The notes: generated by a model from the letters alone, not told the origin. A DNA stretch of 64,000 nucleotides from UTCHB3 sp002050155 (GCA_030584105.1 CP129491.1:2914001-2978000), one strand, 5' to 3'; shown: positions 16,979 through 25,678, counted from the first letter of the stretch. Program-made: numbers and translations.

Positions 16979-18256
16979 ATGCAGCATTTTGAAGATAATT
17001 ACTGGCACTACAAAGAAAACAAATTATATTGCGAAGACACCTCAATTGAAGAAATAATAGCCCAAACAGATACCCCCGCTTACATATACAGCAAAGCCTC
17101 GTTGATAAAGCGATGCCGCGAGTTCACTTCCGCATTTGAAAGCGTTAATCACAAAGTTTTTTATGCGGTAAAGGCTAACTCGAATCTTAATGTTATAAGA
17201 ATAATTTACGATCAGGGGTTTGGGCTTGATGTCAACTCTGCCGGTGAGTTTTATCGCGCAATAAAAGCCGGTGCCACGCCCGACAGAATGATTATGACCG
17301 GCGTTGCAAAAACCCGCGAAGAGATTAAACTTGCCGTTGAAAATGAAGTGTTGATGATTAAAGCTGAGTCGCTCGATGAAGTTAAACAAATCAACGAAAC
17401 AGCAGGCTTGTTGGGCAAAAAAGCACGGGTTGCTTTGCGGGTGAATCCTGATATTGTCGTTCAGACTCACCCGAACATCTCAACCGCAAAAAGCGGTGTT
17501 AAGTTTGGGATGGACCCTGTACCGGCTATGGCGGTTTATTTAGATCATGCAAGTTACCCAAATATTGAGTTCACGGGAATTGATGTTCACTTGGGGTCTC
17601 AGATTCTTTCTTTTGATCCATATTTTGTTACACTAATGAAGCTGCACACATTCATCAGTAAGTTGGCTGACAATGGTGTTTATCTTAAGCATATCGACTT
17701 AGGCGGCGGTTTCGGCTCACCGTATCACGGGGGCGACAAGTTTAATATTAAAGCCTTCGGGCAACAGGTTGCGCCACTTCTGAACGAGTTCGGTTGTGAG
17801 ATATTCTTTGAACCGGGCAGGTTTTTAACAGCCAACTCGGGGGCGATTATTTCGCGTGTTCTCTACACAAAAACGAGCGGAAACAAGAATATTCTGCTGC
17901 TGGATGCCTCGATGACCGAAATTATGCGCCCGATGCTTTACCAAAGCTACCACTCGATTTTGCCCGTTTTGATTGAGCCGGGAAGGGATAAGATTGTTTA
18001 CGATGTGGTGGGGCCCGTCTGCGAGTCGAGTGATTATTTAGCAAAGGGGCGGGAGTCGCAGGAAGCTCACTCAGGTGATTTGATGGCTATAATGTCAGCA
18101 GGTGCTTATGCTTCGGTGATGTCATCAAACTACAATGTGCGCAGAAAACCACCGGAGATTATTGTTACCGGAAGCGAGTGGTTCGTTGCCCGCGGGCGGG
18201 AGTCGTACGATTTCCTCCTGTACGACGAACACATTATTGAAGATTTGGTTGAATAA
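16979..18256 (+). CDS. lysA: Diaminopimelate decarboxylase
   Basis: This 425-residue enzyme catalyses the last step of lysine synthesis, turning meso-diaminopimelate into L-lysine. VFYAVKANSNLNVI carries the PLP lysine (K65). Other motifs are GFGLDVNSAGEFYRA, GIDVHLGSQI, DLGGGFGSPYHGG (phosphate loop), EPGRFLTANSG and GPVCESSDYLA, where Cys and Glu bind substrate across the dimer. I chose ATG 16979 rather than the upstream TTG, which lies within a promoter-like box. A lipoprotein gene follows after 18 bp. Confidence 0.95.
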   Translation: MQHFEDNYWHYKENKLYCEDTSIEEIIAQTDTPAYIYSKASLIKRCREFTSAFESVNHKVFYAVKANSNLNVIRIIYDQGFGLDVNSAGEFYRAIKAGATPDRMIMTGVAKTREEIKLAVENEVLMIKAESLDEVKQINETAGLLGKKARVALRVNPDIVVQTHPNISTAKSGVKFGMDPVPAMAVYLDHASYPNIEFTGIDVHLGSQILSFDPYFVTLMKLHTFISKLADNGVYLKHIDLGGGFGSPYHGGDKFNIKAFGQQVAPLLNEFGCEIFFEPGRFLTANSGAIISRVLYTKTSGNKNILLLDASMTEIMRPMLYQSYHSILPVLIEPGRDKIVYDVVGPVCESSDYLAKGRESQEAHSGDLMAIMSAGAYASVMSSNYNVRRKPPEIIVTGSEWFVARGRESYDFLLYDEHIIEDLVE

Positions 18257-18274
18257 AAAATAAATCGGAAAAAG

Positions 18275-18829
18275 ATGAAAAAGATCATGTTAATTGCGGC
18301 AATAGCAGCCGTTTCTTTCGCAGCGCAGGGATGCCTGCTGATTGAAAAAATGCGATACGAAATAACCATCAGCGACAAATCGGATACTACAGGTGTGGCT
18401 GTACTTTACGCTGAAGGTATATATTCAGACGCCACCGGTAAAAAAGAACTCGACCAGGATACAACAATCCTGTGGGATATTTATTTTCAAAGGGATGAAT
18501 TTCTTGGTTATATGGCGGAAACTGGTAAAAAAGTGCTCGGCACTGAGCTGGATGTGGTTAAGAAGAAACTTTCGGGAAATATTCAGTTTTCCTTTAATTC
18601 AATCAGAAATGTTGAATCAATTCAGTTTGATGGTGAGTACTACTATTATACCAATTTTAACAAAGATTCTGTCAGTTCCACGAACGGCACGGTGATTAGA
18701 AAACCGGAATACACAAGGATAATCTGGCCCAAAGAGATTAAAAATATCGAATTTGAACTTGTTAATATTAAACCGCAAAACAGAAGAGATTTGGTGCCGT
18801 TTTATAATGAAAAAATGAGAATAAAGTAA
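18275..18829 (+). CDS. Small lipoprotein of unknown function
   Basis: This 184-residue protein begins MKKIMLIAAIAAVSFAAQGC, a signal peptide with a lipobox ending at Cys20. The mature part is beta-rich with mixed charge and a Tyr-rich patch (EYYYYTNF). I do not recognise a family. It starts 18 bp after lysA on the same strand and may be co-transcribed, but it shows no link to lysine synthesis. Confidence 0.7.
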   Translation: MKKIMLIAAIAAVSFAAQGCLLIEKMRYEITISDKSDTTGVAVLYAEGIYSDATGKKELDQDTTILWDIYFQRDEFLGYMAETGKKVLGTELDVVKKKLSGNIQFSFNSIRNVESIQFDGEYYYYTNFNKDSVSSTNGTVIRKPEYTRIIWPKEIKNIEFELVNIKPQNRRDLVPFYNEKMRIK

Positions 18830-18946
18830 GCACAGTAAACGGTAAAAACTGTAGTTAGTTGTCATTATTGGTTAAAACTTCGGAAGTTCTTTTAACCAAT
18901 TTTTGAAAGATAAAACTTAAAAACAACCCAATAAAAACGAAAATAA

Positions 18947-21421
18947 ATGCGTTTTATACAGCTGGCATTTCCTCTGCCGATGGATCAGGAATTTACCTAT
19001 TCGGTCCCGCAAAACCTTTACGATGAGGTGGCTATAGGCAAAAGAGCCGTTGCACCTTTCGGGCAGAGGATGCTAACCGGGTTTATAGTTGAGATTACTT
19101 CCGAACCACCTTTCGAAGACCTTTCCAAGATTAAACGAATAATAAAAGTTTTGGACGAAAACCCCGTTTTCGATCCTGAAAGGCTTCCTTTTTTCAGATG
19201 GCTTGCTTCATTTTATATAAGTTCTCTCGGTGAAGCCTTAAAACTTACTGACCCTTACGGCACGGCGGTTCAGTCCCAAAAGTTTATTTACTCCGACCAC
19301 GCAACAATCGAGAAGTTCATTTCGCTTGAGAAAAACCAAAAAACAAGCCGCTACCGGGTGATGCAGCTTTTCCTGCAGAAGGACAGATACTTACTAAAGC
19401 AGCTTCAAAATTTAACGGGGGTTAAGAGCATCTTAAACACTCTGAAAAAAATGGAGCAAGAGGGAATTGTAACCATTGGTGAGGGGTTAAGCAGCCCGAG
19501 GGTCAGAAGCAAAACGGAGAGATTTGTTAAACTGATAAAACCGTTGGATGAGGTATATGCTGCAATTCCTGAGATTGAAAGGCGCTCGCCAAAACAGGTT
19601 ACCATTTTGTTGAAATTGGCGTCGTTCAAAACGAAGGAAGCGCCCACAGGAAAACTGCTTAAGGTTGTTTCAGGTTCTGATTCCTCACTTAAAGGGTTGC
19701 AGGATAAAGGGTTAGTTGAAATCTATGACAAAAATGTTGAAAGGCTTTACCGGGAAACTTACACGGAAGAACTTAAATCTTTTCAGCTGACAGAAGCTCA
19801 GGTAAAGGTAATTGATTCAGTTTCGCCTTACATTAAAAAAAGGGAGTTTAAACCGTTCCTGCTTCACGGCGTAACCGGTTCCGGGAAAACGCAAGTTTAC
19901 ATAGAGCTAATCAAACAAGTGTTGAAAAAAGGTGAAAGTGTTCTCCTTTTAGTGCCTGAAATTTCACTTACCCCTCAAATGACTGCCCGACTGACAAAGA
20001 ATTTTGGTGATAAGGTGGCGGTTATTCACAGCCGTGTTTCGCCGGGAGAAAGGCACGATGCCTGGATGAGAATAGCAGCGGGGAAGTGTAGCGTTGTTAC
20101 GGGCGCCCGCTCTGCTCTTTTTGCGCCGGTTAAAAATCTGGGGCTTATTGTTATTGATGAAGAGCACGACGCTTCATACAAACAGGAAGAAATTCCGCCG
20201 AAATATCACGCCCGGGATGCCGCTGTGATGTTGGCAAAACAGATGAACTGCCCCGTGCTGATGGGTTCAGCTACCCCATCGATTGAATCGATGTTCAACG
20301 CTCAAAAGGGCAAATATACCCTTCTGCAGTTGCCCGAAAGGGTTGACGGGGCGACACTTCCCACCATCACCTTAGTGAACACCACGGAAATGAAGAAAAA
20401 AGGGGAAATGGAGAATGTTTTTGCCAAAAGCCTGTTGACCAAAATTGACGAAAGAATTAAAAAAGGGGAGGGGGTTATTCTGCTGCAGAACAGGCGGGGG
20501 TTTGCAACACAGGTTTACTGCGTTGAGTGCGGGCAGATTGAAAAGTGCGATAATTGCTCCGTGGGGATGGTTTACCACATTAAATCAAACAATATTAAGT
20601 GCCACTATTGCAATTTGGTGAAACCGATGCCTCTTGCGTGCTCAAGGTGCGGATCGAAACACCTGAAACTGTTCGGAACCGGAACCGAAAGAGTGGAAGA
20701 TGAACTGGCGTTTTATTTTCCCGAAGCGCGGATTCAAAGGGTGGACTCAGATACCATCGGCGAAAAGGGGAAGCTCGGCGAAACACTTAACAAGTTTCGA
20801 GACGGCGAAATTGATATTTTAATCGGCACACAAATGGTGGCAAAAGGGTTGGATTTTCCCCGGGTTACTTTGGTGGGTGTTATTTCGGCAGAAGCGTCGC
20901 TTTGGATGCCTGATTTCAGGGCGGAGGAGAGAACCTTTCAACTGCTTACGCAGGTGAGCGGGCGGGCAGGAAGAAGCGTTGTACCGGGAGAGGTGGTGAT
21001 ACAAACTTTTGACTCGAACAACCCGCTGTTGCAGTTTGTGCTTAACAACGATTATCTTGGTTTTTACAACCGCGATCTGCAAAGCAGGCAGTTTCGGTTG
21101 TACCCGCCCTTTGCAAATTTGTGTCTGGCAGAAACCCGTGATAAAGACGCCCGCAAGGCCTCAGATGCGCTTATTGACCTTTATAAAGAGATGTTCCGGT
21201 TGAACAGAAGTGTGGCTGTTTTACCACCGACAACAGCGGTGCTTGCAAAACTGAAGAATGAGTTTCGTTTCCAAATGTTGATTAAAACAGATAAGAAGTT
21301 TGACCCCGCAGCTTCGGCGCTTAGAGAAACAATTTCAAAAGCGTATAATATTGTGAAAAAAAGTGGCAAACACAGGGATATTCGGATTGTTTTTGATATG
21401 AATCCTTATTCTATTGTGTAA
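18947..21421 (+). CDS. priA: Primosomal protein N' (replication restart helicase PriA)
   Basis: This 824-residue helicase restarts stalled replication forks. It begins with the 3'-DNA-binding domain (FIQLAFPLPMDQEFTYSVP). The helicase motifs include Walker A GVTGSGKTQVYIE, the DEEH box (IVIDEEHDASYKQEEIPPKY), GSATPSIESM and QVSGRAGRS. A zinc-binding insert carries the cysteine pairs CVECG, CDNC, CHYC and CSRCG. Length and motifs are normal for PriA. It is followed by a convergent MerR-type gene. Confidence 0.97.
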   Translation: MRFIQLAFPLPMDQEFTYSVPQNLYDEVAIGKRAVAPFGQRMLTGFIVEITSEPPFEDLSKIKRIIKVLDENPVFDPERLPFFRWLASFYISSLGEALKLTDPYGTAVQSQKFIYSDHATIEKFISLEKNQKTSRYRVMQLFLQKDRYLLKQLQNLTGVKSILNTLKKMEQEGIVTIGEGLSSPRVRSKTERFVKLIKPLDEVYAAIPEIERRSPKQVTILLKLASFKTKEAPTGKLLKVVSGSDSSLKGLQDKGLVEIYDKNVERLYRETYTEELKSFQLTEAQVKVIDSVSPYIKKREFKPFLLHGVTGSGKTQVYIELIKQVLKKGESVLLLVPEISLTPQMTARLTKNFGDKVAVIHSRVSPGERHDAWMRIAAGKCSVVTGARSALFAPVKNLGLIVIDEEHDASYKQEEIPPKYHARDAAVMLAKQMNCPVLMGSATPSIESMFNAQKGKYTLLQLPERVDGATLPTITLVNTTEMKKKGEMENVFAKSLLTKIDERIKKGEGVILLQNRRGFATQVYCVECGQIEKCDNCSVGMVYHIKSNNIKCHYCNLVKPMPLACSRCGSKHLKLFGTGTERVEDELAFYFPEARIQRVDSDTIGEKGKLGETLNKFRDGEIDILIGTQMVAKGLDFPRVTLVGVISAEASLWMPDFRAEERTFQLLTQVSGRAGRSVVPGEVVIQTFDSNNPLLQFVLNNDYLGFYNRDLQSRQFRLYPPFANLCLAETRDKDARKASDALIDLYKEMFRLNRSVAVLPPTTAVLAKLKNEFRFQMLIKTDKKFDPAASALRETISKAYNIVKKSGKHRDIRIVFDMNPYSIV

Positions 21422-21758
21422 AACGGGGAATGAGGATTTGTGTTGGAACCGGTTCCATTTTAGTTTATAAGAGTTTCTAATTTGGTGTTGGAACATATTC
21501 TTTGTGGGTTTTGCGACAGGCTCTATCTTGGTGTTGGGAAATAGTTTCGGTGATGTAGTTAGAAAAACAGGGTTTTAGTGTTGTGTGTTGGAGTTTTCTC
21601 GGGTTTATCCGTAGGTTAGGTTTTGCCTGAATCTTGCGTTTCAAGATGCGAGGAGAGGCTCAAAGTTTGTGTGGTTTTATGTCGTGGTTTCTTATCATAC
21701 GGGGCAGTAAACCATTTGCACAAAATTTCTTACACTCCCAAGATTATTTGATCCCATA
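21422..21758. other. Gene-free convergent gap after priA
   Basis: This 337-bp gap lies between convergent genes. It has a perfect 12-bp palindrome GGAACCGGTTCC at 21445-21456 and three or four scattered copies of GTGTTGGAA. I see no gene and no clear terminator with a T-run. Confidence 0.4.
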
Positions 21759-22679
21759 TCACCCTTTTCTTATTCCGTGCATAACATTTCTTAGTGCTGT
21801 CATGTTGTTGGAGATAATCCCGCCGATATTATCGATTTCTTTTTTATAGCCGTAAACTGACTGCCCGCCGAGGATTATTTTAATCGTGTTTGGTACTAAA
21901 ATGCCGAGTTTTTGAATATCGGAGGAAAGCTGGGGGTCGTCATCCGGATATACAATGCTTAGTGCTATAGCCTTTGCATTGACCCGAAGTGCAGCTGCCG
22001 CAATATCTTCCGCCGGCAGATTCGAACCAAGAAACACCGTCCGCCAACCTTCGGAAGAGGCAACGAAAGCAAGCATAAAAGCACCGAGATCGTGAACCTG
22101 ATTTTTCGGAGAAGCCACCACAATAACCGGGGCAGCGGAGTGGATAGAGTGGCAAGATTGTACACTCCACATAAATTTTTTAATTGTTTCGGTGGCAAGG
22201 TGTTCGTGTGCGGGGCGCGATTTCCCCAATCGCCACTGCTCGCCGAGCCGGTGCATCAGCGGTGTGATTACTTTATCGAACATTTCAGGCACTGTGAACT
22301 GAAGTGAAGAGCGCACCAATTCCGTTTCCAATTTTTGTGAGTCAAATTCGCTGACTGCTTTCAGACATCGTTGCACCACATCCCCTTCGTTTTTCGGTTC
22401 CATTAATGGGATTAAGTGGTGGTGTTCCGGGCTGCCGAGCAACTCCCGCAGGCGAGGGGCTTCCAAATTTGCAATCGTGCCGATAGAATAACCCTTTGCG
22501 GTAAGAAGTTTCAGCAGTTTAAGTTTTTCGACCGACCGTTCATCGTAAACCCGGCGGTTTGAGTCAGTGCGGGCGGGTTCAATGGCGGAGTACCTTTTCT
22601 CCCAAGCACGGATCAGGTGCGAGCTTAAACCGGTGAGTTTTGCCACAACATTTATCGGGTAAGTTACTCTTTCTTTCAT
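21759..22679 (-). CDS. MerR-type regulator with cobalamin-binding domain (CarH/LitR-like)
   Basis: This 306-residue protein has an N-terminal MerR helix-turn-helix (INVVAKLTGLSSHLIRAWEK) and the wing residues TDSNRRVYDE, then a helical domain and a B12-binding domain. The Wx9EH motif of the CarH class is present (W149, E159, H160), as is the lower axial ligand His196 in NQVHDLGAF. The residue after Trp is Arg150, where Thermus CarH has the upper axial His, so light sensing through adenosylcobalamin may differ. I chose ATG 22679; a TATTTTTG box lies at 22690-22683 directly upstream. Carotenoid genes are the classic target of this class; a CruF-like gene lies 17 kb away. Confidence 0.82.
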   Translation of the reverse strand: MKERVTYPINVVAKLTGLSSHLIRAWEKRYSAIEPARTDSNRRVYDERSVEKLKLLKLLTAKGYSIGTIANLEAPRLRELLGSPEHHHLIPLMEPKNEGDVVQRCLKAVSEFDSQKLETELVRSSLQFTVPEMFDKVITPLMHRLGEQWRLGKSRPAHEHLATETIKKFMWSVQSCHSIHSAAPVIVVASPKNQVHDLGAFMLAFVASSEGWRTVFLGSNLPAEDIAAAALRVNAKAIALSIVYPDDDPQLSSDIQKLGILVPNTIKIILGGQSVYGYKKEIDNIGGIISNNMTALRNVMHGIRKG

Positions 22680-22699
22680 TCCCAAAAATAGTGTTTATT

Positions 22700-22990
22700 C
22701 GCCGAAAAATAAAACACAGTTTTTCAGGGAGGTTTGGGGGAAGTTTGGAAAAAGTTTTTGTGCAGGTTTTAGAGAAATTTTGAGACAATTTCCCAAAAAG
22801 TTTGGTGGAAATTTGAGATAAATCTCAGTGCAGATTTGGAGAAACTCCGGTAAAAGTTTGCCCGCAGGTTTGGAAGAAATTGTGGCGAGATTTTCGTGCC
22901 GATTTTGTAGAAATTTGGAGAAAATTTCTTAGTAAATTTGTTGAAAATTTGGAAAAAGTATTCCTGCAGATTTGATTGAAAATATAAATC
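22700..22990. repeat. Degenerate ~34-bp tandem repeat tract
   Basis: The plus strand is a T/G/A-rich tract in which GTGCAGATTTGGAGAAA-like words recur at about 22760, 22829, 22862, 22896 and 22973. The spacings are close to multiples of 33-35 bp. Open frames on the minus strand here encode only the repeat and are not believable genes. Confidence 0.5.
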
Positions 22991-23091
22991 TTCACTTTTT
23001 TGTACAGATTGTTTCTCTCTAACTTCTTTTGGCACAAACGCTTGCAGATTTCTGAAATTTTATTGGAACTAAGTTATTGTTTAGCCGTGTT

Positions 23092-23178
23092 ATGAGTGTA
23101 ATTACTTCTATTAATGTTGATAAAGTAATCTCTCCCGATGCTCCGGCACGGGTTGCAATTTTTGTGGTTATAAATTGA
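23092..23178 (+). pseudogene. Possible RidA N-terminal remnant
   Basis: A 28-residue frame begins MSVITSINVDKVISPDAPAR. This resembles the start of RidA proteins, which read roughly KVISTPDAPAAIGPYSQA, but it diverges after APA and stops. A 9-bp inverted repeat (CTCCGGCAC at 23141, GTGCCGGAG at 23204) brackets the break. It is short, so chance is possible. Confidence 0.25.
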
Positions 23179-23249
23179 ACGAATGATTATGTAACGCAGT
23201 GAAGTGCCGGAGTGTCACTTTATTGTTGGCTCTAAACTGTAAATGAATA

Positions 23250-23280
23250 AAAAAAGGCTGCCGAAAGGCAGCCTTTTTTT
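23250..23280. terminator. Bidirectional terminator
   Basis: GGCTGCC-GAAA-GGCAGCC is flanked by A and T runs on both sides, so it works in both directions. It closes the minus-strand pair ending at 23306. Confidence 0.85.
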
Positions 23281-23305
23281 GTAACTGGGTGGATGAATGG
23301 CAACT

Positions 23306-23734
23306 CTAAAAAGGATTTATCACTAACATTTCTTTAAATAAACCCGTTTTCAGGAAAATGATAATCAAAACAAAAAAACTAATATTCACTATGTACAAAA
23401 TTTTAGTAATAGTAAAATAATTTTTTAAGTATCCAACAGAAATTTGTTCAATCATCTTATCGTTAGTGAACAAAAAATCTCTGAAACCCTCGCCCGTGGT
23501 TTTTGCTTTAATTCCGGAAATAATTTGAAGAATAGCTGTTCCTAATAAAGCCAACAGAAGAAGCACCACAAGTGTCATAACATTAGAAGGGATTGGGGCT
23601 TTGCTAATAACAGAGATAATGCTAAGTACAAGTAACACATTTAAAGAACCGAGTATAATTGTCAGGTATCCAACGACCCTGGCATTACTTCCAAGCAGTA
23701 AAGTCATACTTTTCTCAAAAAAATTATTTTCCAT
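23306..23734 (-). CDS. Small membrane protein, DUF5362-like (copy B2)
   Basis: This 142-residue protein has four predicted membrane helices. It is a divergent paralogue of the protein at 24289-24633: both start M(E/D)NN, share a first helix pair ending in an IxG(I/L)KAK motif, then an acidic stretch and (Y/N)LxxYFxITKIL before the last helices. It is 3 bp downstream of its partner at 23738. No function is known to me; the DUF5362 label is a tentative family match. Confidence 0.6.
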   Translation of the reverse strand: MENNFFEKSMTLLLGSNARVVGYLTIILGSLNVLLVLSIISVISKAPIPSNVMTLVVLLLLALLGTAILQIISGIKAKTTGEGFRDFLFTNDKMIEQISVGYLKNYFTITKILYIVNISFFVLIIIFLKTGLFKEMLVINPF

Positions 23735-23737
23735 TTA

Positions 23738-24115
23738 TTACCTCATCATACTTGACAGCTTAGTTAACGCTTCAAATAGCCCTAAAACCATCGTTGCTAA
23801 AGTGATATTACCAATAATTAACACCACTTTTAATACAGCAAAATGTTTTTGGTAATTTTCATAAGCCACTATTTTGTCGTTAGGGTCATTTGTTCCAATA
23901 AGTCTTTCGATATGTTGCCCGCCTTTTCTTGCTCTCAACCCGATAAATATTGGAACTATCGCTATTGCAGTAACTAAAATAAAAGGTGCGATTTCACCAA
24001 TTAATAAGCCGAGCAGAATCAATAAGCCCCCAATTACCATATATAAAATTCCCACCAATTTGGAATCAGACGCAAGTTTTAACATTGTGTCATTCATTAG
24101 CATGTCGCTCTGCAT
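23738..24115 (-). CDS. Small membrane protein, DUF5362-like (copy B1)
   Basis: This 125-residue protein begins MQSDMLMNDTMLKLASDSKLVG, nearly the same as the protein at 24634-24987. Helices at about 22-60 and 95-115 flank GLRARKGGQHIERLIG and NDPNDKIVAYENYQKHF, which are also conserved in the paralogue. AAAGGAG precedes ATG, inside a 5' leader that closely matches the leader of the other copy. It is the first gene of the second of two tandem cassettes. Confidence 0.65.
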   Translation of the reverse strand: MQSDMLMNDTMLKLASDSKLVGILYMVIGGLLILLGLLIGEIAPFILVTAIAIVPIFIGLRARKGGQHIERLIGTNDPNDKIVAYENYQKHFAVLKVVLIIGNITLATMVLGLFEALTKLSSMMR

Positions 24116-24220
24116 AAATTACTCCTTTGTTTGTTGGTTAAATAATGATGATGTCGGAAAAGTATTTAAAAAACCAAATTCACGCATGAATTTCCGAATA
24201 AAAATTTTAAAATGCAAAAA

Positions 24221-24264
24221 AAAAGAGACTGTCAGGTATTTAGTACAGAAACAGTCTCTTTTTT
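24221..24264 (-). terminator. Terminator between the two duplicated cassettes
   Basis: AAGAGACTGT (24223) pairs with ACAGTCTCTT (24251) around an 18-nt loop, with A/T runs on both sides. It ends the upstream cassette (24987-24289), so each pair is its own transcription unit. Confidence 0.75.
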
Positions 24265-24288
24265 ATAATTGTATGGTTAATTAAGAAT

Positions 24289-24633
24289 TTACCTTAAGCT
24301 TGAAAGTGTAGCGATTCCACCGACAAAAAGAATGAAAACCAGAGCAATCATACAAAGAGCTATAATAATCAGAATTTTGGTAATTCTGAAATAGCTTCCT
24401 AAGTTTTCCAGAGCAAATCTTTCTGCCATCTCGTCGTCAGTTGTTGCAAAATTACTGAAGTTTTCTCCTGCTGCTTTTGCTTTTAACCCAACTATGATTT
24501 GGATAATACCGTTAATCAGTCCGAATATTGTAATGCAATTAAATGCGCCGACAATAATGCTCAGAAGACCGACGGTTTTAGCGTCGTTACCAAGGCTACT
24601 GATGGTATTTTTTTCGATATAATTGTTATCCAT
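24289..24633 (-). CDS. Small membrane protein, DUF5362-like (copy A2)
   Basis: This 114-residue protein has paired hydrophobic helices at about 18-50 and 82-110. Between them lie GLKAKAAGENFSNFATTDDE and NLGSYFRITKIL. It is the shorter paralogue of 23306-23734. It abuts its partner (its start directly follows the 24634 stop), so the two are probably translated together and may form one membrane complex (inferred). Confidence 0.65.
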   Translation of the reverse strand: MDNNYIEKNTISSLGNDAKTVGLLSIIVGAFNCITIFGLINGIIQIIVGLKAKAAGENFSNFATTDDEMAERFALENLGSYFRITKILIIIALCMIALVFILFVGGIATLSSLR

Positions 24634-24987
24634 TTAGTGCCTCCCGAGAAGTGAAAGAAAACTAAAAAATACACTGCTGTAGAAAAGTACACTGATTACT
24701 AAAAATACAACAGCGATGATTAACAGAACTTTCAGGATGAAAAAGTGTTTTTGATAGCTTTGATAAGCCATAATTTTGTCGTTTGGATCATCAGTAGCTA
24801 TAAATCTTTCCAAATTGTTACCGCCATCTCGGGCTCTCAAACCTACAAAGATTGCCGGTATCCCAACGATGGCTCCAAAAATTGAAAGGCAATATAAGGC
24901 ACCCATCACAATGATGAATGTTCCGACAAATTTGGAATCAGCCGCGAGCTTTGACAACATGTCATTCATTAGCATGTCTCTCTGCAT
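24634..24987 (-). CDS. Small membrane protein, DUF5362-like (copy A1)
   Basis: This 117-residue protein begins MQRDMLMNDMLSKLAADSKFVG and shares GLRARDGGNNLERFIATDD and NDKIMAYQSYQKHF with the copy at 23738-24115. Two hydrophobic blocks frame these conserved cytoplasmic-looking loops. ATG 24987 follows AAAGGAC within a leader of about 110 bp that is largely shared with the other cassette. Confidence 0.65.
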   Translation of the reverse strand: MQRDMLMNDMLSKLAADSKFVGTFIIVMGALYCLSIFGAIVGIPAIFVGLRARDGGNNLERFIATDDPNDKIMAYQSYQKHFFILKVLLIIAVVFLVISVLFYSSVFFSFLSLLGRH

Positions 24988-25140
24988 AACTTAGTCCTTT
25001 GTTTGTTGATTAATTAATGATGATGTCAGGATGTTGTTTAAAATATTAAATCCTTAATAGAATTTCCGAATAAAAATTTTAATATGCAAGAAAAAAAGGG
25101 ATAATTTTTTACATTATTTATAATTCAAGGAATTTTTATG

Positions 25141-25300
25141 GTGAAAAATCACAAATTTGTGAAAATTATCCGGTTTGTCTTAGGGTTTGGCTTTTTTTCC
25201 TCCGTGTGAAAAACGACAAATGTGTGAAAGATACTGTTTGGACGGAAAAAAACGGGGTTGATTGGATACTGTTAAAAACTACAAATGTGTGAAAAATAGT
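25141..25300. repeat. Three ~25-bp motifs at exact 65-bp spacing
   Basis: GTGAAAAAyNACAAATkTGTGAAA-like blocks start at 25141, 25206 and 25271. Only the first 25 bp of each 65-bp unit is conserved; the rest differs. The first copy holds the palindrome CACAAATTTGTG. They sit upstream of the A1 membrane-protein gene. Confidence 0.6.
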
Positions 25301-25386
25301 CCGTAAATCTCAACGGGAAAAGAACTTTGTTCAGAAGTAGCCCAATGTTTTTGAAATTTTGATTCATAATTTAGTACAGCAGACTC

Positions 25387-25554
25387 GGGATGAAGGATAT
25401 GGGGTACAGGCTATGGGATACAGGTTAAGGGATGAAGAATCTTAGGTACAGGCTATAGGATACAGGTTAAGGGATGAAGAATCTTAGGTACAGGCTATAG
25501 GGTACAGGTTAAGGGATGAAGAATCTTGGGTACAGGCTATAGGATAGATGAAAT
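25387..25554. repeat. Four copies of a 42-bp tandem repeat
   Basis: GGGATGAAGAATCTTAGG-TACAGGCTATAGG-ATACAGGTTAA units begin at 25387, 25429, 25471 and 25513. Copies are nearly identical, with the first most divergent. All frames contain stops, so this is non-coding. Confidence 0.9.
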
Positions 25555-25603
25555 AATCTTATTTTTTTGAAAAAAAATTATCGGCAGGGTTAATACTTAA
25601 AAA

Positions 25604-25641
25604 TAAACCCCCTGAACACTCAAGAGTTATTTCAGGGGGTT
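25604..25641 (-). terminator. Terminator downstream of serS
   Basis: An 11-bp perfect stem, AACCCCCTGAA (25606) with TTCAGGGGGTT (25631), is followed on the minus strand by a T-rich stretch. It lies about 165 bp beyond the serS stop and would end the leuS-serS transcript. Confidence 0.75.
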
Positions 25642-25678
25642 AAAAAATTTATCAGTAAATCTCATTTTTACCGGGGAA

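Larger units (their letters stand above)
23250..25110 (-). repeat. Tandem duplication of a two-gene cassette with leader and terminator
   Basis: Two cassettes (24987-24289 and 24115-23306) have the same order, terminator position and 5' leader. The leader words AACAAACAAAGGA, TGACATCATCATTA and AAAATTTTTATTCGGAAATTC recur about 0.87 kb apart. The proteins have diverged more than the leaders. Confidence 0.75.

Noticed and set aside
22769..23037. Minus-strand frames of 70-88 residues rich in Phe, Asn and Ser
   Set aside because: They follow the degenerate 34-bp repeat, have no ribosome site and resemble no family.
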